Assembly (NCBI RefSeq): GCF_014644295.1
Contig: NZ_BMKK01000006.1
Coordinates: 248,001-312,000 of the forward strand
Length of the DNA stretch: 64,000 nt
Reading direction: 5' to 3'
DNA from: Emticicia aquatilis
GTDB taxonomy: Bacteria; Bacteroidota; Bacteroidia; Cytophagales; Spirosomataceae
Shown piece after piece: positions 17,952 through 26,451 of this stretch; within the stretch, counting starts at the first letter, position 1, and every line of letters starts with the position of its first letter. The position numbers and the translations under genes are program-made. The notes beneath the pieces are model-generated. The model ran no database searches and was not told the origin of the DNA. It saw nothing but the letters and a program-made list of their open reading frames with translations.

Positions 17952-18404
17952 ATGAAAAAACTAATTTTATGCTTGTTTTTTGCTACACATCTTGCCTTTG
18001 CACAACACAAAGAAATCATCAAGACCGATAAAGCACCCGTGCCGATTGCCCCTTACAGTCAGGCCGTAAAATCCAATGGTTTTCTGTTTGTGGCTGGTCA
18101 AATCGGCCTTGACCCAGCCACTCGAAAACTTGTCGATGGTGGCTTTGAAGCTGAAACCGTTCGTATCATGGAAAACATCAAAGCGGTTTTGGAAGCTGCC
18201 GACGCAAAAATGAGTGATATTGTAAATACAACTATCTACATCAAAGACATGAATAATTTTGCGAAAGTAAACGAAATTTACGGTAAGTATTTCACAGGCG
18301 ACTTTCCTGCACGCACAACGGTTGGAGTAGCTAATTTACCTGGTGGAGCAAGCATCGAAATTGCAGTAGTAGCAGCCATAGCCCATAAGCCTCGTCGTAA
18401 ATAA
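17952..18404 (+). CDS. RidA/YjgF family protein with signal peptide
   Basis: A 150-residue protein. ATG at 17952 gives a clear signal peptide MKKLILCLFFATHLAFAQ and a mature RidA fold: PIAPYSQAVKSNGFLFVAGQ, EAETVRIMENIKAVLEAA, TTIYIKDMNNFAKVN and PARTTVGVANLPGGASIEI with the conserved arginine that binds the carboxylate of 2-aminoacrylate-type substrates. A longer reading from 17868 has no homology at its N-terminus. Cytosolic RidA removes reactive enamines; an exported version would work in the periplasm, for which the role is unknown. The leader holds a small hairpin (17909-17932). The M1 peptidase gene follows on the same strand with its own promoter-like box. Confidence 0.9.
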   Translation: MKKLILCLFFATHLAFAQHKEIIKTDKAPVPIAPYSQAVKSNGFLFVAGQIGLDPATRKLVDGGFEAETVRIMENIKAVLEAADAKMSDIVNTTIYIKDMNNFAKVNEIYGKYFTGDFPARTTVGVANLPGGASIEIAVVAAIAHKPRRK

Positions 18405-18470
18405 GCACTAAATCATCTCAAAAAGAAACTAAATTGACTTATTTTGAGCTAAATATCGTCTCTAAATTTA

Positions 18471-18478
18471 TATATTTG
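18471..18478 (+). promoter_or_regulatory. Candidate -7 box before the M1 peptidase gene
   Basis: TATATTTG matches TAnnTTTG. A TTTG lies at 18443-18446, a spacing of 24 bases, which is longer than the usual 19-20. A transcript starting here would have a leader of about 22 bases. Confidence 0.4.
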
Positions 18479-18506
18479 TCTTTTTACTAACCCTTCATCA
18501 TGCTTT

Positions 18507-20930
18507 ATGAGAAAACTATCAGTATTAGGTAGAGCGTTGCACGTAAGCGAACTTCTCTTTGCTACGCTTTTAATTCTTCAAGCATTAGTTGCTGTTGCCC
18601 AACAAGGCGGCAATCAGTATAATGCGAACACCCGTTTTGAACAAATGGGAACTGAACTTCCAACACCAAACACCTATCGCACAGCTTCTGGTGCTCCAGG
18701 AAAAGACTATTGGCAACAAAAAGCTGATTACGACATCAAGGCTGAGTTAGACGATGCCAATCAGAAAATCATCGGAACGGAAGTTATCACCTACACCAAT
18801 AAATCGCCAGACGAGTTGCGTTATTTGTGGTTGCAGCTTGACCAAAATCTCTTTGAGAAAAGTTCAATCAATGCCATGACAAAAACTGGTGGAGTTGATG
18901 CTCAAGGAATGTCGTTTAATGCTCTTCAAAACGTAAATGCTCCTTCATCAGTTTTTGGTGGAATTTCGGGCAATAAAGAGTATGGCTATAAAATTACGGT
19001 TGTGAAAGATGCCAAAACTGGCACAGATTTGAAATATACCATCAATAACACCATGATGCGTATTGATATTCCAGTGGTTTTAAAACCAGGTCAATCATAT
19101 TCTTTCCGTATCGACTGGAACTATAATATCACTAACTACTACGGCCGCTCAGGTATGGAGTATTTTGCTAAAGATGGCAACTACAACTACTTCATTGCTC
19201 ACTGGTTTCCACGCATGGCAGTTTATGATGATGTAAACGGCTGGCAACACAAACAATTCTTAGGACAAGGTGAATTTACACTTCCTTTCGGAGATTATAA
19301 AGTAGAGCTTACCGTACCTAACGACCACGTTGTGGGTGCAACAGGCGAATGCCAAAACTACGACAAAGTTTTAAGTGCTGAGCAATTAAAGCGTTTCCAA
19401 CAAGCTGCTAACTCAAAAACACCTGTACTTATCGTAACACAGGCTGAAGCAGAAGCAGCAGAAAAAGGAAAGCCAACTGGCAAAAAGACTTGGATTTACA
19501 AAGCAACTAACGTACGTGACTTTGCTTTCACATCTTCACGTAAATTTATATGGGATGCCATGCAAACCGATGTTTATAACAACGGACGCAAAATTTGGAG
19601 CATGTCGTTTTATTCAAAAGAAGGAAATCCACTTTGGGGACAGTACTCAACTCGTGTAGTTGAGCATACGTTGAGAAGCTACGGAAACCGTACGGTTCAA
19701 TACCCTTATCCTGTGGCTATTTCTTGCCACGCAACTGCTGGTGGTGGTATGGAATACCCAATGATTTCATTCAATGGTGGTCGCCCAGAGCCAGATGGTA
19801 CCTATTCAGAAGGAACAAAAGCAGGTATGATTGGCGTAATTATCCACGAGGTTGGTCATAATTTCTTTCCAATGATTGTAAACTCTGACGAGCGTCAGTG
19901 GTCGTGGATGGACGAAGGTTTGAACACTTTCTGCCAATATTTGGCCGAGCAAGAGTGGGACAGAAACTTCCCTTCTCGTCGTGGCGAGCCTCAGTACATC
20001 GTTCCGTACATGAAAACCGACAAAACACAACAAGTGCCAATCATGTCGAGTTCGGATAACATCATGGCGTTCGGGCCAAATGCTTACGCAAAACCAGCAA
20101 CGGGCTTAAATATCTTGCGTGAAACCGTAATGGGTCGTGAATTATTCGACTATGCTTTCAAAGAATATGCACGTCGTTGGGCGTTTAAATCACCAACTCC
20201 TGCCGACTTCTTCCGTACGATGGAAGATGCTTCTGGTGTTGATTTAGACTGGTTCTGGAAAGGTTGGTTCTATGGTGTTGAGCCTGCCGACCAAGATTTA
20301 GCAGAAGTTGAATGGTACGCCGCCGATAACCAAGACCCAGTTGCTAAAAAAGCCGCAGAAAAAGCAGACGCAGAAGCAAAAAGACAAACGTTGAGCAATA
20401 TCCGTAATCAAACCGATATTAAGCAAACAGTTGTAGAAGCTGATTCTACGATGAGAGATTTCTATAATTCTTATGATAGATACGCTGTAACTTCGGCTGA
20501 CAAACAAAAATCTGAGCAATACAAATCAAGTTTAAGCGAAGATGAGCGTAAATTATTGGAATCAGGAATGAACTACTATGTTTTGAAAGTAAAAAACAAA
20601 GGTGGTTTGCCAATGCCAGTAATCATCAAAATGGATTATGAAGACGGTACTAACGAAATCGTAAGAATTCCTGCCGAAATCTGGCGTTTGAACGACAAAG
20701 AAGTGAAGAAAACAATTCCGACAAAGAAAAAGGTAACGAAGTTTACACTCGACCCATTCTACGAAATTGCTGACATCGACACCGAAAATAATGCGTTCCC
20801 ACGTGAGCCAGAAAAACCAACGAAGTTCCAAGCATTTAAGCAAGGTTCGTTCCGTCCGCAAGGCCAAAACCCTATGCAACAAGCGAAACAATCTCAACCT
20901 GCTGGAACACAGACGAGTGGTAAGAATTAA
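18507..20930 (+). CDS. M1-family zinc metallopeptidase, exported
   Basis: An 807-residue gluzincin. A signal sequence occupies about residues 1-32 (ending VAVAQQ). The N-terminal beta domain is followed by GGGMEYPM, the exopeptidase loop, and the zinc site H447-E448-V-G-H451 with the third ligand E470 in MDEGLNTF, exactly 18 residues after the HExxH histidine. This spacing defines M1. The substrate-binding loop reads GMEYP instead of GAMEN, as in a bacterial subgroup. The C-terminus has a low-complexity glutamine-rich tail (about 770-807). It probably degrades peptides in the periplasm or outside. Monocistronic with a strong terminator downstream. Confidence 0.93.
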   Translation: MRKLSVLGRALHVSELLFATLLILQALVAVAQQGGNQYNANTRFEQMGTELPTPNTYRTASGAPGKDYWQQKADYDIKAELDDANQKIIGTEVITYTNKSPDELRYLWLQLDQNLFEKSSINAMTKTGGVDAQGMSFNALQNVNAPSSVFGGISGNKEYGYKITVVKDAKTGTDLKYTINNTMMRIDIPVVLKPGQSYSFRIDWNYNITNYYGRSGMEYFAKDGNYNYFIAHWFPRMAVYDDVNGWQHKQFLGQGEFTLPFGDYKVELTVPNDHVVGATGECQNYDKVLSAEQLKRFQQAANSKTPVLIVTQAEAEAAEKGKPTGKKTWIYKATNVRDFAFTSSRKFIWDAMQTDVYNNGRKIWSMSFYSKEGNPLWGQYSTRVVEHTLRSYGNRTVQYPYPVAISCHATAGGGMEYPMISFNGGRPEPDGTYSEGTKAGMIGVIIHEVGHNFFPMIVNSDERQWSWMDEGLNTFCQYLAEQEWDRNFPSRRGEPQYIVPYMKTDKTQQVPIMSSSDNIMAFGPNAYAKPATGLNILRETVMGRELFDYAFKEYARRWAFKSPTPADFFRTMEDASGVDLDWFWKGWFYGVEPADQDLAEVEWYAADNQDPVAKKAAEKADAEAKRQTLSNIRNQTDIKQTVVEADSTMRDFYNSYDRYAVTSADKQKSEQYKSSLSEDERKLLESGMNYYVLKVKNKGGLPMPVIIKMDYEDGTNEIVRIPAEIWRLNDKEVKKTIPTKKKVTKFTLDPFYEIADIDTENNAFPREPEKPTKFQAFKQGSFRPQGQNPMQQAKQSQPAGTQTSGKN

Positions 20931-21006
20931 TTAGTCGACAGTCCACAAGTCCGTAATAATATAAATTGTATTTCTACAAACTCAAAAATAGTTGCCTGTA
21001 AAACAG

Positions 21007-21043
21007 AAACCCCCGAAGTAGAATTTCTATTTCGGGGGTTTTT
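21007..21043. terminator. Rho-independent terminator between convergent M1 peptidase and acyl-CoA dehydrogenase genes
   Basis: AAACCCCCGAAGTAGA (21007-21022) pairs with TCTATTTCGGGGGTTT (21026-21041), one wobble, with T runs downstream on the plus strand. Confidence 0.92.
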
Positions 21044-21092
21044 ACTTTTATGGTTTTAACCAGTCACAAATAACCAGTAAACCAATCACCAA

Positions 21093-22892
21093 TTACATCA
21101 CAACTTCCTTCTCAGTCATAATCGTCAACACTTCTTCGTCCATCAATCGGGTAGCTAAACCTTGCGTTTTCGGAATCTCGTAGTGGAAGAAATACTTCAT
21201 CGTATGAATTTTACTTTCATAAAACTCAACATCATCAGCATTATCCGACGAAACTATTAACTTCTGTTTGGCCACAACTGCCTGTTTCAGCCATTGCCAA
21301 GCTACTACATTTAAGCTAAACATTTCCATGTATAGTGTCGCATCTGATAAGAAACGCTCAACATCGCCCGTTCCAGCAATTCCCAGCAAGTGCATGGTCA
21401 CTTTTTGTAGGCGTTCGCCTTCTTCTTTTAGCGAAAGTGCATAACGCTTCAATTCATCATATTGCAAAGCCGCCATTACGGTTTTACCAACTTCTTGGGC
21501 GAGAAGCATAGTTGCCTTCCCTCCTGCCATCGGCACTTTTCGGCCCAGTAAATCTTGCGATTGAATGCCCGTTGTTCCTTCATAAATTGGAGTGATACGA
21601 ATATCTCGGTAGTATTGTTCTACAGGAAAATCTTCCGTAAAACCATAACCACCAAAACATTGAACGGCATCACTGATTGCTTTCATACCGTATTCACAAG
21701 GGAAAGTTTTGGCAATTGGTGTCAGTAATTCAAGCATCAAATGAGCCTTTTCTTTTTCTTCTGGGTCGTCAGATGCTTCCGAAAGGTCGAAATATTTTGA
21801 AGTTTCGAGCAAAAGCGACAATGAACCTTCAACAACGGCTTTCTGAAACAATAACATTCGTTTCACATCTGGGTGCTGAATAATCTGAATCTGTGGAGCA
21901 TCAAGTGCGTGTTTCTGATTCAATCGACGGCTTTGTGGACGCTCTTTTGCGTACTCAAGTGCCGCATAATAAGCAGCTGATGCGATAGACGCTCCCGTGA
22001 TACCTACGCCTATACGAGCCTCATTCATCATCTGAAACATATAATTCAAGCCTTTATTTGGTTCTCCAACCAAATATCCGATACAATCATCGTTTTTATC
22101 ACCAAAGCCCAAGTGCATGGCAGGAACGCCTTTTTGGCCTAATTTATGGTAAATTCCCATCGAAGTCACATCATTATCAGTGCCATCTATGCGATATTTT
22201 GGAATTACAAATAACGAAATACCCTTCGTGCCAAGTGGAGCACCTTTGATACGACCAATGAATAAATGTATCACATTATCAGTAGCATCGTGGTCACCCG
22301 CCGAAATAAACACTTTTTGTCCACGAATCTTATACGTTCCATCTTCCAAAGGTTCGGCTGTGGAAGTAATATCAGATAACGAACTTCCCGCTTGTGGCTC
22401 GGTTAGGCACATTGTACCTTGCCATTTTCCCGAAATCATATTCGGAATATAAGTATCTTTCAATTCTTGCGAACCAAAACTGGCAATCAAACGAGCCGCT
22501 CCCGCCGTAAGGCCAGTAAACATCATTCCATTATTGGCTGACATCAAGATATACCCCAGAATACTCGTCACCGTTACCGGCATCTGAGCTCCACCATTTT
22601 CATAATCAAAGTCAGCACCGATAAGCCCCGATTCTCCGAGAGCTTTTAAGTAATCTTTGATGGCTGGATGAACCGTTACTTTTCCATCTTTGAGTTCGGG
22701 TTGATTTTTATCGACATCTTTCACAAACGGAAACATCAGATTATCAGCAATTTGCGTTGCTGCATCAATCGTCATATCGAATGTCTCTTTGTTGTGGTCG
22801 GCATAGCGAGCGTGTTGCGTCAGCGTTTCTGCCTCATGAACTTCATAAAGCAAGAAGTCCACGTTTCTTTTATTGAAATAGTTCTTTGCCAT
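21093..22892 (-). CDS. Acyl-CoA dehydrogenase (long form, about 600 residues)
   Basis: A 599-residue FAD flavoprotein. ATG at 22892 (MAKNYFNKRNVDFLLYEV) is chosen over an upstream in-frame start. The sequence contains the N-terminal helical segment, the beta-domain motif MCLTEPQAGSSLSD with IRGQKVFISAGDHD, the C-terminal QCFGGYGFTEDFPVEQYYRD and the catalytic glutamate in IYEGTTGIQSQDLLGRK. The extra C-terminal domain is typical of the 600-residue branch. It would oxidise acyl-CoA in beta-oxidation. The SCP2-domain gene lies 97 bases upstream on the same strand and may deliver lipid substrates, so the two are a probable operon. Confidence 0.93.
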   Translation of the reverse strand: MAKNYFNKRNVDFLLYEVHEAETLTQHARYADHNKETFDMTIDAATQIADNLMFPFVKDVDKNQPELKDGKVTVHPAIKDYLKALGESGLIGADFDYENGGAQMPVTVTSILGYILMSANNGMMFTGLTAGAARLIASFGSQELKDTYIPNMISGKWQGTMCLTEPQAGSSLSDITSTAEPLEDGTYKIRGQKVFISAGDHDATDNVIHLFIGRIKGAPLGTKGISLFVIPKYRIDGTDNDVTSMGIYHKLGQKGVPAMHLGFGDKNDDCIGYLVGEPNKGLNYMFQMMNEARIGVGITGASIASAAYYAALEYAKERPQSRRLNQKHALDAPQIQIIQHPDVKRMLLFQKAVVEGSLSLLLETSKYFDLSEASDDPEEKEKAHLMLELLTPIAKTFPCEYGMKAISDAVQCFGGYGFTEDFPVEQYYRDIRITPIYEGTTGIQSQDLLGRKVPMAGGKATMLLAQEVGKTVMAALQYDELKRYALSLKEEGERLQKVTMHLLGIAGTGDVERFLSDATLYMEMFSLNVVAWQWLKQAVVAKQKLIVSSDNADDVEFYESKIHTMKYFFHYEIPKTQGLATRLMDEEVLTIMTEKEVVM

Positions 22893-22952
22893 AATCCTAA
22901 ACCGATACGTCGGACCGCCCAAAAGGGACTTTATTATTTAATTAAAAATATC

Positions 22953-22992
22953 GTAGTAGTAGTAGTAGCTCCCCTTTAGGGGCTGGGGGTTA
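22953..22992. repeat. GTA microsatellite and CCCC-TTTA-GGGG hairpin repeat
   Basis: GTAGTAGTAGTAGTAG (22953-22968) is followed by hairpin CCCC-TTTA-GGGG (22971-22982) and GGGGGTT. A nearly identical block lies at 29571-29590. The TTTA loop is shared with the hairpins near the transposase gene at 40101. The element reaches the stop codon of the SCP2 gene. Confidence 0.8.
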
Positions 22993-23301
22993 CATCAACC
23001 CCAACATTTTAGCATATTTCATCATGGCACCAGGGTTTGATAGTTTTAGTTTTCCCATCATCATGGCCATCATCGGATTCATATCTCCAGTTGCAATTTT
23101 CACAAAATCATCGGCATCTGCTTTCACAACACACTCGGCTGTTCCTACAAAACCTTCCACAAACTCAGCTTTTCCATCAGCCACAACCATTGAGTAATCA
23201 GCCCCTCCACCAAAATCAAAATGTAATGTAGTTGCTACGCCATCAATATCTGCTGCTGTGAGTCTCGAAGCTGTGTTCTGTAAATATTCTTTCGCTGTCA
23301 T
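22990..23301 (-). CDS. SCP2 sterol/lipid-binding domain protein
   Basis: A 103-residue single-domain protein. The pattern TLHFDFGGGADYSMVVADGKAEFVEG, ECVVKADADDFVKIATGDMNPMMAMMMGKLKLSNPGAMMK (given here in parts) is the SCP2 fold: a beta sheet followed by a helix, with the conserved G-K-L-K. Such proteins bind fatty acyl chains or acyl-CoA. It sits upstream of the acyl-CoA dehydrogenase on the same strand, which supports a role in handing over acyl substrates. The stop codon lies at the edge of a repeat block. Cytoplasmic, no signal peptide. Confidence 0.88.
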   Translation of the reverse strand: MTAKEYLQNTASRLTAADIDGVATTLHFDFGGGADYSMVVADGKAEFVEGFVGTAECVVKADADDFVKIATGDMNPMMAMMMGKLKLSNPGAMMKYAKMLGLM

Positions 23302-23460
23302 GTTTTTATTTTTTTGAAATGTAAGGTTTAAAAGATTCCGAAAGTTAGTAAAAAAAAGAAATAATATTATGCAAGCATACTATTAAATTTTATTTGAAAT
23401 TTGTCTTTTTGTCGAAAAAAGCCAATATTTGACAAGCATAATCAAAAAATTTCGTAATAA

Positions 23461-23491
23461 TGTATCCGTTCGTTCAGAAAACGAACATACA
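23461..23491. promoter_or_regulatory. Interrupted palindrome upstream of the ECF sigma gene
   Basis: TGTAT-cc-GTTCGT and ACGAAC-ATACA are mirror halves around TCAGAAA, about 100 bases before the sigma factor start. It could be an operator or a leader hairpin. The gap 23302-23589 shows nothing else certain. Confidence 0.45.
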
Positions 23492-23589
23492 CTTTGGTTT
23501 TTCCCTAAGCAACCGTAAATTTCTATGATTATGGTATAAGAATTGCTCAGATTATTCCATAAAGAAAAAGCACGTAATCGTGTTACTTT

Positions 23590-24213
23590 TTGCTAACCAC
23601 TTGGTCAAAATTGAAAAATAAAGCATTTAAAAATACACCTGATGAGGAGTTGGTGCGGCTGTATGTCGAAACCCAACGAAATCTTTATTTTGAAGAACTC
23701 TACGACCGTTACGTTGATAAAGTTTACAGGAAGTGTCTTTCCTTTGTAAAAAACGAAGCTCAAGCCGAAGATTTCACGCACGATATATTTTTGCGTTTGG
23801 TTCTGAAAATTGGTAGTTTTAAAGAACAAGCTAAGTTTTCGACTTGGCTGTATTCGATTACCTACAATTATTGTATGGACCAAATGAGGGTTGTGAAAAA
23901 ACAAGCCGAAACTGCTCTCGACGAAAACTTTGACCTCGAACAAGAAGAAGACGACTCTGAATTAGTCGAAATTCAGGCACAAGACTTGAAAAAAGCCTTG
24001 CAGAAAATCGACCCTGATGAACGTGCCATCTTATTGATGAAGTATCAAGACGATTTTAGTATCAAAGAAATCGCCGACACTTTCAATATCAGCGAAAGTG
24101 CTGTAAAAATGCGTCTGATGCGTACGAAAGAGAAATTAAGAAAGATTTACACAGAAAATATTGTTTTCTTCTTAATTATCATCGCCAAGGCCATTTGGTT
24201 CTGGAAAAAATAA
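23590..24213 (+). CDS. ECF RNA polymerase sigma factor with hydrophobic C-terminal tail
   Basis: An extracytoplasmic-function sigma factor of about 200 residues. Region 2 is seen in LYDRYVDKVYRKCLSFV, AEDFTHDIFLRL and FSTWLYSITYNYCMDQMR; region 4 in DPDERAILLMKYQDDFS and IKEIADTFNISESAVKMRL. There is no suitable ATG: the start is probably TTG at 23590 or TTG at 23611. After region 4 the chain ends in IVFFLIIIAKAIWFWKK, a hydrophobic stretch unusual for ECF factors that might tether it to the membrane. No anti-sigma gene follows; instead a 55-residue ORF and an MscS-like channel come next on the same strand with gaps of 33 and 35 bases, so they are likely co-transcribed. Confidence 0.87.
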   Translation: MLTTWSKLKNKAFKNTPDEELVRLYVETQRNLYFEELYDRYVDKVYRKCLSFVKNEAQAEDFTHDIFLRLVLKIGSFKEQAKFSTWLYSITYNYCMDQMRVVKKQAETALDENFDLEQEEDDSELVEIQAQDLKKALQKIDPDERAILLMKYQDDFSIKEIADTFNISESAVKMRLMRTKEKLRKIYTENIVFFLIIIAKAIWFWKK

Positions 24214-24246
24214 CAAATACCTTAAACTTATACTTAAATAACAACA

Positions 24247-24414
24247 ATGGAAGATTTCGATGAGAATGCAACCGCTCCGGAGCATCTGAAAGGCATGCTA
24301 ACGGCCGAAATTGATGCCATTCGGGACGCCATGCAAATCGTACAAATGTTTTTGGGCGAAACAATGGTGGCAGGAGTAAAACTCTTACAGGAATTAGAAC
24401 CAAAAGATAATTGA
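24247..24414 (+). CDS. Small acidic protein, 55 residues, between ECF sigma and MscS-like genes
   Basis: An ATG-started frame of 55 codons fills the space between the sigma factor (33 bases before) and the channel gene (35 bases after). The product begins MEDFDENATAPEHLKGMLTA and has a predicted helical body rich in M, L, A and E (AIRDAMQIVQMFLGE), ending in LLQELEPKDN. It is acidic, with no signal peptide or clear membrane segment. No family recognised. Position and even spacing suggest a real gene in the operon; it might interact with the sigma factor or the channel, but that is speculation. Confidence 0.65.
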   Translation: MEDFDENATAPEHLKGMLTAEIDAIRDAMQIVQMFLGETMVAGVKLLQELEPKDN

Positions 24415-24449
24415 GTAACCAATAAAACCCTTTTAAAATCAAAAAATAC

Positions 24450-25277
24450 ATGAAACCGACGTTAAGCTTTACTGATACATTATTGGCAACTTTCAATGAC
24501 ATGATTAGAAGTTTCATGACATTTTTCTATAATCTGATAGGTGCGGTAATTATTTTATTAATTGGCTGGGGAGTTGCCAAAATGGTGGCTGCCGTAACAA
24601 AAAAAATGCTCGAACAAGTAGGAGCAGATAAAGTTGGCGATAAACTCAATGAAATTGACGCCATCAAGAGCTTAAAAATGGATATTAAGTTAAGTTCGAT
24701 TATATCCAAAACACTTTATTATTTTATCCTTATTTTCATGCTCCGTCCAGCTGCCGATACGCTTGGCGTGCCTGCGATTTCGGATATGGTGAAGCTTTTA
24801 GTAGAATTTATTCCTAAACTTATTTCTTCTGCTTTGATGCTTTCGGCAGGAGTATTTTTGGCCGATGCACTTAAAAACTTTGTGGTTACGCTCTGTAAAT
24901 CGTTCAATATTGCGGCAGGAAAACTCATCGGAACAGCTATTTTCTTTTTCTTGTTGATAATCTTCGTGATTCAGTCAGTAGCACAAGTGGGTATCAATAC
25001 AAGTCTTTTGGAATCGAGTTTTAACCTCTTAGTTGGCGGAATCATCTTTGCCTTTGCGATTGGCTACGGCTTTGCCTCTAAAGAGATTTTGTTAAATATC
25101 ATTTCTTCGTTTTACAGCAAAAACCGCTACAAAGAAGGTCAGATTATAGCAATTGATGGTATAAAAGGCGAAATAATTGCAATGGATAATACAACAATTA
25201 CGCTAAAAACTGAAGATTCAAAAACAATATTTCCGTTACAGGTTTTACAATCGAAAACCGTTACGGTTTTTGAATAA
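24450..25277 (+). CDS. Small-conductance mechanosensitive channel-like protein (MscS-type with conserved TM helices)
   Basis: A 275-residue membrane protein with four to five hydrophobic segments (about residues 20-45, 80-102, 115-138, 150-175 and 185-210) and a short cytoplasmic beta domain (GQIIAIDGIKGEIIAMDNTTITLKT) like the start of the MscS beta domain, but with no MscS C-terminal alpha/beta domain. This fits the family of conserved-TM-helix mechanosensitive channels. It would open under membrane tension and release solutes. Operon with the sigma factor and the small protein; a strong terminator starts four bases after its stop. Confidence 0.83.
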   Translation: MKPTLSFTDTLLATFNDMIRSFMTFFYNLIGAVIILLIGWGVAKMVAAVTKKMLEQVGADKVGDKLNEIDAIKSLKMDIKLSSIISKTLYYFILIFMLRPAADTLGVPAISDMVKLLVEFIPKLISSALMLSAGVFLADALKNFVVTLCKSFNIAAGKLIGTAIFFFLLIIFVIQSVAQVGINTSLLESSFNLLVGGIIFAFAIGYGFASKEILLNIISSFYSKNRYKEGQIIAIDGIKGEIIAMDNTTITLKTEDSKTIFPLQVLQSKTVTVFE

Positions 25278-25280
25278 TAC

Positions 25281-25327
25281 AAAATGACCCCATTTGAGTG
25301 TTTATTTCGAATGGGGTCATTTTTTTA
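25281..25327 (+). terminator. Rho-independent terminator after the MscS-like gene
   Basis: AAAATGACCCCATT (25281-25294) pairs perfectly with AATGGGGTCATTTT (25310-25323), extended inward by wobble pairs, followed by TTTT. Confidence 0.92.
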
Positions 25328-25479
25328 AATTTCTCCTTTCTGCTGTTACTATTGTTTCTTCCCAAAGTCTTAAAATTACTGTCACATCTCTTAGTGTTGA
25401 TGGTTCGATATTCTGAAATTTTAATTATTTATTTCAAATCAGTAGTTAAACAAATCATTAACTAAACTCCTATTTTGTA

Positions 25480-26400
25480 ATGAAAAAGGTTTTCTTAACA
25501 ATCTGTTATTTATCTTTTGCTGCATTTACTTTTGCTCAAGAAGCACCAAAAAACCTCGAAGATTCGCTTCGTGTGGGTTGGTGGGACCCACGCAGTACAC
25601 AATTTGGTATTAATTTTTCACAATCAAGTTTCAATGATGCTTGGGCTGAAACTCAAGGTGGCGTTGGAAATATTGGCGTTGGTATTTATTTCAACAATAA
25701 AGCTGTTTATCACAAGAAAAAAGGCGTATTTACCTCTGATATTCAGTTACAATATGGTACTCAGAAATTCAAAGGGCAAGATGCTCGTAAAAGTTTAGAC
25801 CGTATCTTTATTGATAACAAATATGCAAGCAAGCTCTCTCCTACCGTCAACTGGTTTGCTGGTATCAACTTTCTTTCTCAGTTTGCATCAGGATTTGCTT
25901 ATGATGCTAAAGGCGTGAAAGGCAAAAAGATTTCAACCTTGTTTGCTCCTGCTTTTCTATCTGAAGGCGTTGGTCTTGAATGGAAACCTAAGAAATACTT
26001 TGTCGTACAATTAGGTGGTGCTACACTTCGCCAAACATTTGTGAGCAACGACGAAGTATTCACTAATACCGCTAAAGACGTAACCGAAGACGGTAAAGTA
26101 ATCAAACGCTCTTATGGCACCGAAAAAGGTAAAGTTTTAAACGAAATGGGTTTTCAGGTTGTTGCGGCATTTGATAAAGACATTGCCAAAAACGTAAATT
26201 TAAAATGGCGTTATCAAGGTTTTGTGGCCTATGCTCCAAAAACAAAACCAATGGACCATAACGTAATGCTCATCACAACTGCTAAAGTGAATAAATATTT
26301 GAATATAAATCTCACACTATTAGGTGTTTATGACGCAGATATTGTTAAAAAATTCCAAATAAGTGAAGGTTTTGCGGCAGGATTTGTATTTAATCTTTAA
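25480..26400 (+). CDS. DUF3078 domain outer-membrane-type protein
   Basis: A 306-residue protein with signal peptide MKKVFLTICYLSFAAFTFAQ. The mature part has alternating hydrophobic beta strands and conserved GWWDPRSTQFGINFSQSSFNDAW typical of DUF3078, a Bacteroidota family of predicted outer-membrane beta-barrels with unknown function. The C-terminus ends in FAAGFVFNL, a strand with terminal aromatic residues as in barrel proteins. mscL follows 51 bases later on the same strand, so the two may be co-transcribed. Confidence 0.88.
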   Translation: MKKVFLTICYLSFAAFTFAQEAPKNLEDSLRVGWWDPRSTQFGINFSQSSFNDAWAETQGGVGNIGVGIYFNNKAVYHKKKGVFTSDIQLQYGTQKFKGQDARKSLDRIFIDNKYASKLSPTVNWFAGINFLSQFASGFAYDAKGVKGKKISTLFAPAFLSEGVGLEWKPKKYFVVQLGGATLRQTFVSNDEVFTNTAKDVTEDGKVIKRSYGTEKGKVLNEMGFQVVAAFDKDIAKNVNLKWRYQGFVAYAPKTKPMDHNVMLITTAKVNKYLNINLTLLGVYDADIVKKFQISEGFAAGFVFNL

Positions 26401-26451
26401 TATAATTTAGCTTAGATTTTTCATTCACTTACACTTAAACCTTTTAAAACA

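Noticed and set aside
22953-22968. GTA trinucleotide repeat as a phase-variation tract
   Set aside because: Five units in an intergenic gap, in steps of three, so no frame switch; only a possible mutation hotspot.
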